Assembly (NCBI GenBank): GCA_021772095.1
Contig: JADYXR010000020.1
Coordinates: 1-34,849, forward strand
Source of the DNA: Candidatus Obscuribacter sp.
Lineage (GTDB): Bacteria; Cyanobacteriota; Vampirovibrionia; Obscuribacterales; Obscuribacteraceae
Direction: 5' to 3'
Length of the DNA: 34,849 bases
Under the pieces are notes generated by a model. It searched no databases. It had not been told where the DNA came from and saw only the letters and a list, made by a program, of their open reading frames with translations. The translations under genes and the position numbers were made by a program. Positions 17,866-27,006 of this stretch are shown in pieces (the stretch's first letter is position 1; each line of letters opens with the position of its first letter).

Positions 17866-17899
17866 AAAAGGCACCACGATCGATCGCGGTGCCTTTTTT
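17866..17899. terminator. Strong bidirectional intrinsic terminator
   Basis: GGCACC (17870-17875) pairs with GGTGCC (17888-17893), with a further self-complementary CGATCGATCG between them. AAAA precedes the stem and TTTTTT (17894-17899) follows it. It lies 19 bp after the rmlC stop and 69 bp from the stop of the convergent 343-aa gene, so it can serve both. Confidence 0.92.
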
Positions 17900-17967
17900 G
17901 TAATGAATAAACCGTGAAATCAATCGCTTGTTTGGGGGTAAAACTTGCGATCGCTATCTCACCAGCG

Positions 17968-18999
17968 CTATGGTGTTGGTGGAACATCACGCTTGAAGTC
18001 TTTGGGAACGCTTGCTTTAAGCTTTTTCAGCGCTGCTTCGATATCTTTCGTGGTCGCGACACCAGGTTTCAATTCCAGCGTTTTCAAAAATGCTTTATCG
18101 ACATCCTTGCTGTATTCCTGGTTGTAATCTTTGTTCGGTTGTCCGAGTTTCGCCATCATGCGTTTTTCCAGTTCTTTAAACATGTCGGCGTTGGTGGCAT
18201 CCGGTTTCAATCCGAGCGCCTTGTTGATCTCCGTTTGCGAAGCCAATTCGCGAATCTTCGTTTCTTTCATCACCGAATCAAGAGCGGGACCGTACTTCGT
18301 TTTGATCACGGATTCGCGTGCTTGTTGATGCGCGTAATCAAACGGCTCTTTGAGATCAGCCGGAATTGACTCGCGATCCGGCATGTTGTTAACGACTTGA
18401 TCTTCTTTCTTGAGAGCATATTCCATGGTGTCATATACGGTGCGCTTCGGAAGTCCTGCTACCAGATCGCCATCACCTTTATCGACTAAAGAGAACGACA
18501 ACTTGTTTGCGTTTCCGGTCGCATCTTCGCGGAAAGAATATTTACCGTTGCCTTCTCTGAGGTTGGTGTTCAGTTGATCAACGAACGTTCTCAGTGCCTT
18601 AGCTCTGTCTGATGGTGCTAGACCTTCTGACTTCGACAATTGATGATGGAACGCGGAATGCATGTCATCGCGGTCACCGTCTTTAAGGTCGCCAAATTTG
18701 AAATTCGTTTTCATAAGCGTTGCCAGTGCGCTTGCATCTTCTTTCGATTTCTCTGCAAGTTTTGCAGGTGTCGGTTTTTCTTTGGGTTGCTCGGTAACAT
18801 CCGCCATTGCCAGCAGGTCACCATTACGCCCAGCGTTAATAGGTGGGATGTCGAGAAATGATTGATTGGGCGAAAGAGAATTTTTTGAGGCTGAAGAATC
18901 AGGTCTGAAATCTTGCGTATCGGCTAGGAGTGCACGACCGACACTGTCATCGGCCACATTCGAACTTGGTTTAGGGGGCGCATCTAGCTGTCGAACCAT
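17968..18999 (-). CDS. Unrecognised 343-aa hydrophilic protein
   Basis: I do not recognise this protein. It has no signal peptide and no membrane helix. The first roughly 75 residues are Pro/Ser/Asp-rich and probably disordered, and the remainder is charged and mostly helical, with Lys/Asp/Glu-rich segments and a C-terminal Pro-rich end (VPPTP). Candidate motif-like features are HSAFHHQLSKSE near residue 115 and repeated K-x-L-G-L-K/L-E-L-K-P segments around 245 and 310, which may be two copies of a small helical unit followed by 'T-x-x-D-I/M' (DATNADMFKELEKRM and GVATTKDIEAALKKL). It is single, convergent with rmlC and shares the terminator at 17866-17899. Confidence 0.75.
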   Translation of the reverse strand: MVRQLDAPPKPSSNVADDSVGRALLADTQDFRPDSSASKNSLSPNQSFLDIPPINAGRNGDLLAMADVTEQPKEKPTPAKLAEKSKEDASALATLMKTNFKFGDLKDGDRDDMHSAFHHQLSKSEGLAPSDRAKALRTFVDQLNTNLREGNGKYSFREDATGNANKLSFSLVDKGDGDLVAGLPKRTVYDTMEYALKKEDQVVNNMPDRESIPADLKEPFDYAHQQARESVIKTKYGPALDSVMKETKIRELASQTEINKALGLKPDATNADMFKELEKRMMAKLGQPNKDYNQEYSKDVDKAFLKTLELKPGVATTKDIEAALKKLKASVPKDFKRDVPPTP

Positions 19000-19361
19000 T
19001 CGTCGCTACCTCGGAGTAAAACACGCCTCATCATCACTCGGCAACCGTGAAGTTTTTGTGCCTCGACATACGTAAGGCTCCCATTCCGTGTGTCCGTCGG
19101 CGTTTTACAGCTTCATGATTTGGAAACATTTTTTGAACACGTGTGATATTTTTGCCGCACTGGCAGTCGCATCCGGAGCCGCGATCGAACAACTTAGTGT
19201 ATTGCAGCATCTTCTGCGCGGCGCCATTGTCCGTGTTCTTTCTGTTGAAACTGCCAGAAGTGATTACTACGACCCGCGTCGCGATAGGTTCAGGTCGCTC
19301 ACTAAGTAGAGCAGCGGACTGAAAACCAGAGTGTCAGCAGCTCACTTTTGCTTGTTGCTTC
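19000..19361. other. Intergenic region with a possible gene remnant
   Basis: This 360-bp stretch has no convincing gene. A 73-codon plus-strand ORF with an alternative start (19088-19309) contains FAALAVASGAAIEQLS, which loosely recalls the C-terminal 'HTFA-x-x-L-x-x-G' helix region of tyrosine recombinases, but the catalytic His-x-x-Arg and Tyr are not in place. It ends within the tRNA-like remnant at 19288. If real, it would be a decayed integrase next to its tRNA attachment site; this is weak. Confidence 0.25.
19288..19352 (+). pseudogene. Decayed tRNA-Phe(GAA)-like sequence
   Basis: The D-arm (GCTC 19297-19300, GAGC 19309-19312) and the following A-GCGGA-CTGAAAA (19313-19325) match a bacterial tRNA-Phe at the expected spacing, including the seven-base anticodon loop with GAA. 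GTGTC at 19331-19335 matches the variable region. The 3' side of the anticodon stem (CCAGA) no longer pairs well with GCGGA, the T-loop lacks TTCRANY, and the acceptor ends do not pair. It is therefore a remnant rather than a functional tRNA. It abuts the 3' end of the malic enzyme gene (19362). Confidence 0.55.
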
Positions 19362-20684
19362 TTATTCGTTCGCGGCGATGGCGACAGCGTTTGCCACGTG
19401 ATCGTGCACGCCTCGATCCAGAATGCTCGGAACCAGATCGTCCAGTTTTGTTTGTCCGGCGATAGCTTGTGCGGCCGCGATCTTCATTTTTGATGTGAAG
19501 TATCTAGCTTCGGCAGCCAGAGCACCTTTGAATAGACCAGGGAAGGCGAGAGCGTTATTAATCGTTCTGCCGTCGGCCGCAAATTTGGCACCACTGGCGA
19601 TGGCAAGCTCAGGATCAATCTCCGGATCCGGATTAGAAATCGCCAGAATAATCTGGTCTTTCCTGATCGCTTCCGGTTTAATTAAACCAGGAACACCAGT
19701 CGTCGCAATCACGATATCGGAGTCTCTCATCACGGTATCCAGATTTGCAGGAGTGCCACCACTCGCTTTCAATCTCGTCATTGCATCGTCGCGCAAGTCA
19801 GCTCCGAGAATTTCTTTGACACCATAGCTCAGCAGCAACTGGGCAATTCCCGCACCGGCCGCGCCGAGACCTAGAATACCGACTCGGCAATTTTCCAGAT
19901 GGAAACCACTGCGCTGACTGATTGTGATTAAAGCACCGAGCACCACAGCGGCCGTGGCATGTTGATCGTCATGAAGAACAGGAATGGAAAGCTCCGCCTC
20001 AAGCCGTTTTTCGATCTCGAAACACTCGGGAGCGGCAATGTCTTCTAAATGGATGGCACCAAATGTGGAGGCAATGCCTTTAACGATATTGACCACGTCT
20101 TCGACACTTCTAGACTCAATCAAAATCGGGATGGCGCTGATGCCGACCAACTGCTCGTATAGCACGGCTTTCCCTTCCATGACCGGCATTCCGGCTACGG
20201 GTCCGATGTTTCCTAATCCCAGAATTGCCGTGCCGTTAGTGACAACCGCCACCGAATTTCCGATGGTCGTGAATATCCTGCTCTGTGATGCGTCTTTATG
20301 GATCAGTTTGCAAATCTGAGCGACACCAGGCGTATAAATTTTTCGCATCTCAGCGATGGTATCTAGCGGGGCTCGGCTTTTCATGCCGATTTTGCCACCA
20401 CGGTGAGCTTGCTCTACCGGATCAATTACACCCTCGACCGTTACGCCGTCGAGATTGTTAGTAACCGATTCGATCACTCGCTGTAAGTGCGCCTCGTCTT
20501 TTAATTGAACGCTCAATTCGCGTATCAGGTAGTCCGGTCCTTGCCCGGCGATAGAGACGTCGCCAATGTTGACCTCGAGTTCTCCTAAACGTGTAGCAAT
20601 CCTGCCCAGATAGCCGGGTTTGTCTAAGACTCGCAGGCGAAGTATGCGAAGGATTTTTTGTTCTCTTTTAACCACGGTTACCAT
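19362..20684 (-). CDS. NAD(P)-dependent malic enzyme with N-terminal ACT domain
   Basis: This enzyme oxidatively decarboxylates malate to pyruvate, making NAD(P)H. The 440-aa protein begins with an ACT-type regulatory domain (about residues 10-90; LRLRVLDKPGYLGRI, IGDVSIAGQGPDYLIREL). The short bacterial malic enzyme core follows: YTPGVAQIC, GNSVAVVTNGTAILGLGNIGP, the metal-site LEDIAAPECFEIE, HDDQHATAAVVLGAL, and a Rossmann GLGAAGAGIAQ. The ISNPDPEI and NNALAFPGLFKGAL segments are also typical. The ACT domain suggests allosteric control by an amino acid. A TATAAT box lies at 20793-20798 on the minus strand, about 110 bp upstream, without a clear -35. Confidence 0.95.
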   Translation of the reverse strand: MVTVVKREQKILRILRLRVLDKPGYLGRIATRLGELEVNIGDVSIAGQGPDYLIRELSVQLKDEAHLQRVIESVTNNLDGVTVEGVIDPVEQAHRGGKIGMKSRAPLDTIAEMRKIYTPGVAQICKLIHKDASQSRIFTTIGNSVAVVTNGTAILGLGNIGPVAGMPVMEGKAVLYEQLVGISAIPILIESRSVEDVVNIVKGIASTFGAIHLEDIAAPECFEIEKRLEAELSIPVLHDDQHATAAVVLGALITISQRSGFHLENCRVGILGLGAAGAGIAQLLLSYGVKEILGADLRDDAMTRLKASGGTPANLDTVMRDSDIVIATTGVPGLIKPEAIRKDQIILAISNPDPEIDPELAIASGAKFAADGRTINNALAFPGLFKGALAAEARYFTSKMKIAAAQAIAGQTKLDDLVPSILDRGVHDHVANAVAIAANE

Positions 20685-20981
20685 GCTCGTTTCCTGAACC
20701 TGTGCTGATGTGAACGCGAACGCAAGAAGATGACAAGTCTACCGCAATGCACCTGTCAAACGGCCCTAGCGTTTCGGACTATGACGATTTGCATTATAGT
20801 CGCGCGTTTCAAAATCTAAGCCTGTAGCGGCTTTGCGGATCCGGAGAAGAGCAGCGTGTCACTCCAGGGTTTTCCCTCTGTGCTCGAAGAGATGAGGAGG
20901 TGAGTATTAAGACAACGCTCAGATTGTAAACTGTATCGGACGCGCGGTAACCCGAACACCAAATTCCATGGACTCGAAATA
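20685..20981. promoter_or_regulatory. Divergent promoter region between malic enzyme and A2M genes
   Basis: The 297 bp hold no gene. ATTATA at 20793-20798 reads TATAAT on the minus strand, and overlapping TATAGT (20795-20800) reads on the plus strand. The two directions thus offer overlapping -10 boxes, toward malic enzyme and A2M respectively. Neither has a good -35 at 16-18 bp (plus strand has TTTCGG with 17 bp). Confidence 0.4.
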
Positions 20982-23900
20982 ATGAGCAATGAATCGAACA
21001 GCGAAAAGGTCGATGGTCAGTCCGGAGAACCGCCGCCCGGCAAATCGAAACAGTTTTGGAATCGAGCGAAGAAACCGCTGACAATCTGCTTGAAGGTTTA
21101 CGTCGTCCTCTTTCTGATCGGGACATTGATGAGCTTTCCAGCAGTGCGAGCTATGTTGTATCCGATTGCTGGTCTGACGTCCCAACCGAGTTTTTCTTTC
21201 CGAGATTACAGCCCGCTATTCACCACTACGGAAAAACCGACGTTCCTGGCCGATGTCTCGAAATTCACGAACTACGAATTCAATGTATATAAAATCGATG
21301 AAATCCATCAGCTGACGGGCACGCCGCGTCGCCCATTGCCAGAAGCTATAGATGATTCCGATGCTGCGACTGAGTACAAAAAGCTTTTTGAGCAGCATAA
21401 TCATTACCTTGGGTTTAAGCCAGTGGCAAAGTTGTCCGGTGCCGTCAGCTCGTATGACATCAACAGGAGCGAGGTGGTAACAACTCTGCCGGAACCGTTG
21501 AAGCCGGGCGAATACCTTGCGGTCATGGGTGTTCCTGGACAGACGCAGAAGGGCAGCGAAACTGCGTTTGCGCATTTTCTTGTCACCGACCTTGGTGCCA
21601 TCATAAAACAAGACGGCGACAAAATGGTTTTCTCGACTGTTAGTTTGACTACGAGAAAACCCTGGCCGGCAGCCAATTTAAAAGTTTCGTTTAACGACTT
21701 TTCTAATCTCGAATCATCATCAGAAGTTTCAGCTGATTCATCAGGTGAAGAAGAGCCGGGGTCATCGCCCGGAAGTGGCGTGGATGGGCAAGACTCTGCC
21801 CTGCCGCCGGGCAATAGAACCGTAACGTCATACGCCGCGCTCACCGCGACAACCGATGCCAACGGCATTGCCACCATAAAGCGTCCGGCCAATTTACCGA
21901 TTGCACTATGGCAAAAGGCCAGCGTTGACGCTACATCGGCAGACAATCGAGCTTACTTCGGACCGAAGCGGCGTTACAACGGACAGCATGAAGGCCCAGG
22001 TTCGTGGGACACAAATTTCGATCATTATTTCGGCGGACAATATCGCACATTTTTTGAAACAGATAGACCGATTTATCGTGTCGGTCAAACGATCAACTTC
22101 AAAGGAGTGGTCAGAAAAGTTACTTCAAACGGTATCGCCAACGCGCTGACCGGAACTGCGATTCAGCTATCAGTCTCAGATCCGAGCGGCAATAGTTTCA
22201 AAAATTTGACACTGCACACTGATAGTTTTGGTGCGTTCAAAGGACAACTGCTTGCCAGTGAAACTACAAAGACTGGTGCCTATCAGTTTCAGTTGATGTA
22301 TCCCAACGCGGAGGCCGAAGGCTTTACGGCAACTGTAGAACAGTATCGCAAGCCCGATTTCAAAATCGACGTCACACCTGAACGCCAGCGTTTCGCGCGC
22401 GGCGAGAAAGTGCGGTTTAACATTCAAGCCAATTATTATTTTGGAGCGCCGCTGAAGGACGCCAAAATCAAGTATCACGTTAATTCGTTTGCCGATGGTC
22501 AATCCAAAGAAAGACTAAAAACCTCTACCACCGCAGATGGTGCTTTCTTTGCCGGGTGGCCGGTGGATCAGCGCTTTCACCCCTATGGTGGAGAGTCGAG
22601 CTTTGACAAAGTTGGTGAACTGTTAACCGACGGAACCGGTAAAGCCGTTCTGGAATTCGAGGCACCATCGGAAGCGCCTAAGTTTGAGAATCCTTATAGT
22701 GCGAACTACCTGGATGACACTTTCAATGTCTCTATTGAAGCCACCGATATGAGTCGGAAAACTTTCACGGCTGAAGGCGCGGTGCCGATTTCGCGAGGCG
22801 ACTTTACTCTCCTTGTTGATGCGCCACGAAGCATTGTTCAGAATGGCGAGAATATCGTGGCTAACGTCAAAGCCGTAGACTATGAGAAGAAGCCGATCAA
22901 ATTCCAGAAAGTGGAAGTCACTCTTTCCAGATGGGAATACGAGCAGAAACTTTTTGACCCATCCGGAACATCAAAACGCGTGATCGTTGCTAAAGCAGAA
23001 GGTGTAACTGATGATAAGGGACAAACTTCGGTCACCTTTAAACCAGGCAAAGACTTTGTTTCCACCAATTATTATTTAAACGCCGAGGCTGTCGACAGTA
23101 AAAAAAGAGTAGTTGGTGATGTCACTTCCGTTGTTTATACGAGTTCGGAACACGCTTGGTATTACGATAGGGCTCAGGAGTCGGAGCAGTATGGAATTCA
23201 GCTCGATAAGGATGTCTACAAGCCAGGAGAGACCGTTCGCGCTGTAATTAAAGCGCCGGTTACGCGTGGGAAAGATGCATATTTGCTTGCCACCGTAGAA
23301 GGTGCCTCGTTGAGGCAGCATAAACAATTGAAGGTAACCGGACCAGTGTCCGTTGTTGAATTTCCCATGGACAATTCATACGCGCCGAATGCCTATATAG
23401 GCGCTTCTTTGATCATGGACAACCATGCTCCTTATTCGATGGAGCAGCTTGTAAAAGTTTCGCCAGTCAATAATTTAGTCAACGTGTCGATATCATCAGA
23501 CAAACCACAGTACCGTCCTGGGGACACCATCAAGTACACCGTTTCTGCTAAAAACAAGCAAGGAACGCCTGTTCCGAACATGCAACTGTGTGCCTCAGTA
23601 GTGGATGAAGGCATCTTCGCTGTGCGGGAAACTATGAAGCGAGAAGGGCGCTTTTACGGAGAATCACCCGATATCGTCACTGCAATTTTTAAACAAATTG
23701 GAAATGATGTGGTGACAAAATTCACATTCATGGAGGCCAATCAGGCTGAATCCATGCGTGGTAAAAATATGTTCGACGGAGTAGGGCTGGCGATTGTCCA
23801 TGCTCCGATAATCATTCTATTTAATCTCAATCCGCATGTGTATTCGGAGATGGAGGAAATGTCATCGCGGTCGAGTGCGCGAATGTACGGAGCTCCTGGA

Positions 23901-26201
23901 CGCGGAGGCAGTGCCAATCAATCGATGGCGACAGCCGAATCGGATGGAGCCGTCGCCGGAGGCGCACCTGGCGGTGGTGGAGCTCGACCTGCTCCTCCTG
24001 CTGTGCCGGCTCCTAGAACCAGAAGCAATTTTCTTGACGCTGCGGCCTGGTACCCTTCGCTTGTTACCGGACCGGCTGGAACCGCCACCTTTGACGTGAA
24101 ATTGCCGGATGATCTGACCACCTGGCGTGCCACCGTAAATGGTGTCACTTCGAAAATTGAAATGGGAAGCGCTTCGCACTCGGTTCTCGCGTCGCAGGAC
24201 TTTCTTGCGCGTTTGACGCTCCCGCGGTTTTACACTGAATTTGACGAGACGACGATCACCAGTCTCGTTCACAATCTTTCGCCAGTGCAACAATCGGTAA
24301 ATGTTTCGCTGACGGTAACTCCTAATATCCAGCTTTTAGACCCCGCGACCGCAACGTTGAAAATTGCAAAGGATGGCGTGCAGCGCCAGTCCTGGAGCGT
24401 TAAAATACTTAAGGCGGGTGAGGCGAAAGTCACGCTTAAGGCAATCGGCAGCACGTTGGCTGACGCTGAGGAGCGCAAAATTCCAATTGATAAATTTGGT
24501 TATCGAGTCTTCTTTGCCAAAAACGGATTGCTCAAAGATGCCAGCGGCGAGAAAAGTTTTCCCGTCGTCATACCTCCTGATGCCCTCCTGGAGACTGGAC
24601 GTTTTGACATCACCACTTCCGCATCAAGCATTGGACCTGTGCTTGGCAGTTTTGAAAACTTAATCGGATATCCTTATGGATGCACTGAGCAAACGCTCAG
24701 TAAGTTGATACCTTCGGTAGTGGCTATGCGATTGCACAAGAATCTCGGTGTGGAAATTTCCGATGAGATGAACAAGAAATTTCAAAAGGCTTATGCACTC
24801 GCCATGCCGAAGTTGTGGAAACATCAACACGAAGACGGCGGCTGGGGCTGGTGGATTGACGATCATAGCGACGCCTACATGACAGCGCACGTTCTCGAAG
24901 GATACCATTTGCTCCAGAAGGCGGGCATGCGTGTCGACGAGAATCAAATAACTAGAGGACGCAATTACCTCTCATCGAGAATTTCGGAACTTTCCATTGC
25001 GCCGTGGGACCGCTTCAGCTCGGAGGATCATGCCAAAAGCGTATATGTAATGAGTCTCTATGGCGACGCCCTCGATCCGGTTAATCGAACCTGGCAATTG
25101 CTCAATCTTTCGAAGATGACGCCTGAATCTTTGGCTTACATGACGATGGCGTTCAAAAACGTCAAAGACGAAGCCGCCGCGATGAAGACTTATGAGCGTC
25201 TTAAAGAATTGCGCAATGACTCAGTTGAGTATTCCAATTGGGATCACACTAAAGAAATGCTCGGGAAGCTCGGTGTAGACCCTCGCTGGGACTATACCTA
25301 TAGATTTACCGGAGTTGAAACCACAGCGCTTGCACTTCGCGCGACCGTTATGATGGAGCCGAAAAACGAAGAGCTGCTCGAGAATGTAACACGCTGGCTT
25401 GTGCTCGAGCACGATGAAAATGGCTGGGACAATACTAAAACTACAAGCGCCGTCTTCCTCTCGCTACTCGAGAAGGAGCTGTCGCAGAGCCCGAATCGAA
25501 CGACTAATTTCACAGCGCGAGTGGAAACCTTGAACAAGTTGATCAAGGAATTGACGTTTAAGAAGACCTACGAGCGCGGCGAACAATCCGCTTCTGTTCC
25601 GCTCGTCTCCGCTCCCGTTTCCATCAAATTGAAAAAGAATGGACCGGGTTGGCTGTATTACAACACCTTGCTCCAATACGATCGACCACTGAAAGTGGGT
25701 GAGCAACCTATTTTGAAGTCATTGCCTGCGGATCTGAAAATCAATAGAGAACTTTTCCGGCTGATACCAGAAAAGAAAAAGGACAGTATTGAGATAACAA
25801 ATAGACTGGAACCTTTAGGTAATCAACCGGTGAAAAGCGGGGACGTGATTATGATCCGTGTGACTGTCGATTGCCCGTTTGTCGTGCCGTACGTGCTTTT
25901 GGAATCCGCGCTCCCGAGCGGCGGGGAAGTTATGCAGATGCCACCGCCCCTGACACCAGACCAGAAGATAGATCAGATCGACGAAAGTTCATGGAACTGG
26001 TGGACACATCAGGATGTACTTGACGATAAAGTTGCCTATTTTGCAACTTCGATGCCTGGAGGCAAATCGGTATTCAGAACATTTGTTCGTATGGAAATGC
26101 CCGGCAAATTCAATATCAATCCGGTCAATATGGAAGCGATGTACACAGATAAAGTCCACGCGCGTTCAGCTGCGCATGACATTACCGTAGTCGATCAATA
26201 A
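20982..26201 (+). CDS. Bacterial alpha-2-macroglobulin family protein
   Basis: This 1739-aa envelope protein is of the bacterial alpha-2-macroglobulin type, thought to trap proteases covalently. A hydrophobic segment at about residues 28-60 follows a charged N-terminus and has no lipobox, so it is probably anchored by an uncleaved helix. A long array of beta-sandwich MG domains follows, with TDRPIYRVGQTINFKG and PQYRPGDTIKYTVSAKN as typical MG-domain starts. The intact thioester motif GCTEQ has its Cys at residue 1234, inside an alpha/alpha-toroid thioester domain (EDGGWGWW, DDHSDAYMTAHVLEG). The region at about 955-1015, where the bait would be, is Gly/Ala/Pro/Ser-rich and likely disordered. 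No pbpC (PBP1C) partner gene is adjacent, unlike in many proteobacteria. It ends 195 bp before a terminator. Confidence 0.95.
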   Translation: MSNESNSEKVDGQSGEPPPGKSKQFWNRAKKPLTICLKVYVVLFLIGTLMSFPAVRAMLYPIAGLTSQPSFSFRDYSPLFTTTEKPTFLADVSKFTNYEFNVYKIDEIHQLTGTPRRPLPEAIDDSDAATEYKKLFEQHNHYLGFKPVAKLSGAVSSYDINRSEVVTTLPEPLKPGEYLAVMGVPGQTQKGSETAFAHFLVTDLGAIIKQDGDKMVFSTVSLTTRKPWPAANLKVSFNDFSNLESSSEVSADSSGEEEPGSSPGSGVDGQDSALPPGNRTVTSYAALTATTDANGIATIKRPANLPIALWQKASVDATSADNRAYFGPKRRYNGQHEGPGSWDTNFDHYFGGQYRTFFETDRPIYRVGQTINFKGVVRKVTSNGIANALTGTAIQLSVSDPSGNSFKNLTLHTDSFGAFKGQLLASETTKTGAYQFQLMYPNAEAEGFTATVEQYRKPDFKIDVTPERQRFARGEKVRFNIQANYYFGAPLKDAKIKYHVNSFADGQSKERLKTSTTADGAFFAGWPVDQRFHPYGGESSFDKVGELLTDGTGKAVLEFEAPSEAPKFENPYSANYLDDTFNVSIEATDMSRKTFTAEGAVPISRGDFTLLVDAPRSIVQNGENIVANVKAVDYEKKPIKFQKVEVTLSRWEYEQKLFDPSGTSKRVIVAKAEGVTDDKGQTSVTFKPGKDFVSTNYYLNAEAVDSKKRVVGDVTSVVYTSSEHAWYYDRAQESEQYGIQLDKDVYKPGETVRAVIKAPVTRGKDAYLLATVEGASLRQHKQLKVTGPVSVVEFPMDNSYAPNAYIGASLIMDNHAPYSMEQLVKVSPVNNLVNVSISSDKPQYRPGDTIKYTVSAKNKQGTPVPNMQLCASVVDEGIFAVRETMKREGRFYGESPDIVTAIFKQIGNDVVTKFTFMEANQAESMRGKNMFDGVGLAIVHAPIIILFNLNPHVYSEMEEMSSRSSARMYGAPGRGGSANQSMATAESDGAVAGGAPGGGGARPAPPAVPAPRTRSNFLDAAAWYPSLVTGPAGTATFDVKLPDDLTTWRATVNGVTSKIEMGSASHSVLASQDFLARLTLPRFYTEFDETTITSLVHNLSPVQQSVNVSLTVTPNIQLLDPATATLKIAKDGVQRQSWSVKILKAGEAKVTLKAIGSTLADAEERKIPIDKFGYRVFFAKNGLLKDASGEKSFPVVIPPDALLETGRFDITTSASSIGPVLGSFENLIGYPYGCTEQTLSKLIPSVVAMRLHKNLGVEISDEMNKKFQKAYALAMPKLWKHQHEDGGWGWWIDDHSDAYMTAHVLEGYHLLQKAGMRVDENQITRGRNYLSSRISELSIAPWDRFSSEDHAKSVYVMSLYGDALDPVNRTWQLLNLSKMTPESLAYMTMAFKNVKDEAAAMKTYERLKELRNDSVEYSNWDHTKEMLGKLGVDPRWDYTYRFTGVETTALALRATVMMEPKNEELLENVTRWLVLEHDENGWDNTKTTSAVFLSLLEKELSQSPNRTTNFTARVETLNKLIKELTFKKTYERGEQSASVPLVSAPVSIKLKKNGPGWLYYNTLLQYDRPLKVGEQPILKSLPADLKINRELFRLIPEKKKDSIEITNRLEPLGNQPVKSGDVIMIRVTVDCPFVVPYVLLESALPSGGEVMQMPPPLTPDQKIDQIDESSWNWWTHQDVLDDKVAYFATSMPGGKSVFRTFVRMEMPGKFNINPVNMEAMYTDKVHARSAAHDITVVDQ

Positions 26202-26396
26202 TTGATCGAGCGAGCTTGTGTGCGTTTCGCTCGTGTGTTAAAACGAGCACCTCGTTGTCGCGTTGATCGCGGCGGCGGCGAAACCGCTGGCTGGCGTTTT
26301 ATTCGTTCAACCTGCCGATTAGAAACACACAGCAACGTTCGGAAGCGGATAACAATGTAGAACTCGCGCCGTTCGATAAGGCAAAAAGGACAAAGA

Positions 26397-26424
26397 AAAA
26401 GGGATGACCGAAGTCATCCCTTTT
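26397..26424. terminator. Bidirectional intrinsic terminator
   Basis: A perfect 12-bp stem (26397-26408 with 26413-26424) has a 4-nt CGAA loop: AAAAGGGATGAC pairs with GTCATCCCTTTT. A-rich and T-rich edges allow termination in both directions, for the A2M gene (plus) and the glycine-zipper stress gene (minus). Confidence 0.88.
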
Positions 26425-26450
26425 CCATCATTCAGGACAAATAACCGAAG

Positions 26451-26969
26451 TTATTTGGTTTTTGTAGCTTCTACGACGTGCACATCTTCTGCTTTGCACT
26501 CTTTCATGATCTCTTCGGCGCGTTTGCGCAGTTCTGGATCTTCAGTGTGAGCAGCGATCAGGATATGACCTTCTTTCAGTCGGCCTTCGTACAGTTTTGC
26601 TTCATACTCGGGAATTCCGAGACCGATCAAACCACCGGTGACGCCACCGAGGGCGGTGCCAGCTGCGGCGCCACTAAGGGCTGCCATAATAGGACCAGCT
26701 GCGATTAGAGCTCCCATTCCGGGAATCGCCAATGAGCCGATGCCGGCAAGCCAACCTAAAACACCACCGACGAGGAAGCCCGTGCCGGCACCAACTGCGG
26801 TGCCTTCTGGCGCTTTGCTTTCGTTTTCGTGACCGAACTCTGTAGTTGAGGTCACATCAGGCATCAGGATGGAGACTTGATCGCTGAAGAAACCTGACAG
26901 CTTGAGTCTGTCTACTATGGTTTCTGCTTGCGTTAGCGTTGATGCTATTCCGATAATTGCTTTTGACAT
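26451..26969 (-). CDS. General stress protein 17M/YflT-like with glycine-zipper region
   Basis: This 172-aa protein begins like YflT/GSP17M domain proteins (AIIGIASTLTQAETIVDRLKLSGF). It then has a long Gly/Ala-rich hydrophobic stretch (about 55-120) with repeated GxxxG spacing typical of glycine zippers, and a C-terminal segment ending in EDVHVVEATKTK. It is probably membrane-inserted through the zipper region. A strong GGAGAG ribosome binding site lies 5 nt before the ATG. Homologues accumulate under general stress; the molecular role is unknown. It lies downstream of the BON gene on the same strand, 37 bp away, and probably shares its transcript. Confidence 0.85.
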   Translation of the reverse strand: MSKAIIGIASTLTQAETIVDRLKLSGFFSDQVSILMPDVTSTTEFGHENESKAPEGTAVGAGTGFLVGGVLGWLAGIGSLAIPGMGALIAAGPIMAALSGAAAGTALGGVTGGLIGLGIPEYEAKLYEGRLKEGHILIAAHTEDPELRKRAEEIMKECKAEDVHVVEATKTK

Positions 26970-27006
26970 TCTATCTCTCCTTTGTAATCCATGTTTAGAC
27001 TAAACA

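Noticed and set aside
19088..19309. Functional tyrosine recombinase
   Set aside because: Only a loose similarity to the FA-x-x-L-x-x-G region is seen; the catalytic R-H-x-x-R-Y set is missing and the ORF is short. Kept only as a weak remnant note.
19288..19352. Functional tRNA-Phe
   Set aside because: The T-loop and both acceptor strands are not compatible with a cloverleaf, although the D-arm and anticodon loop are good.
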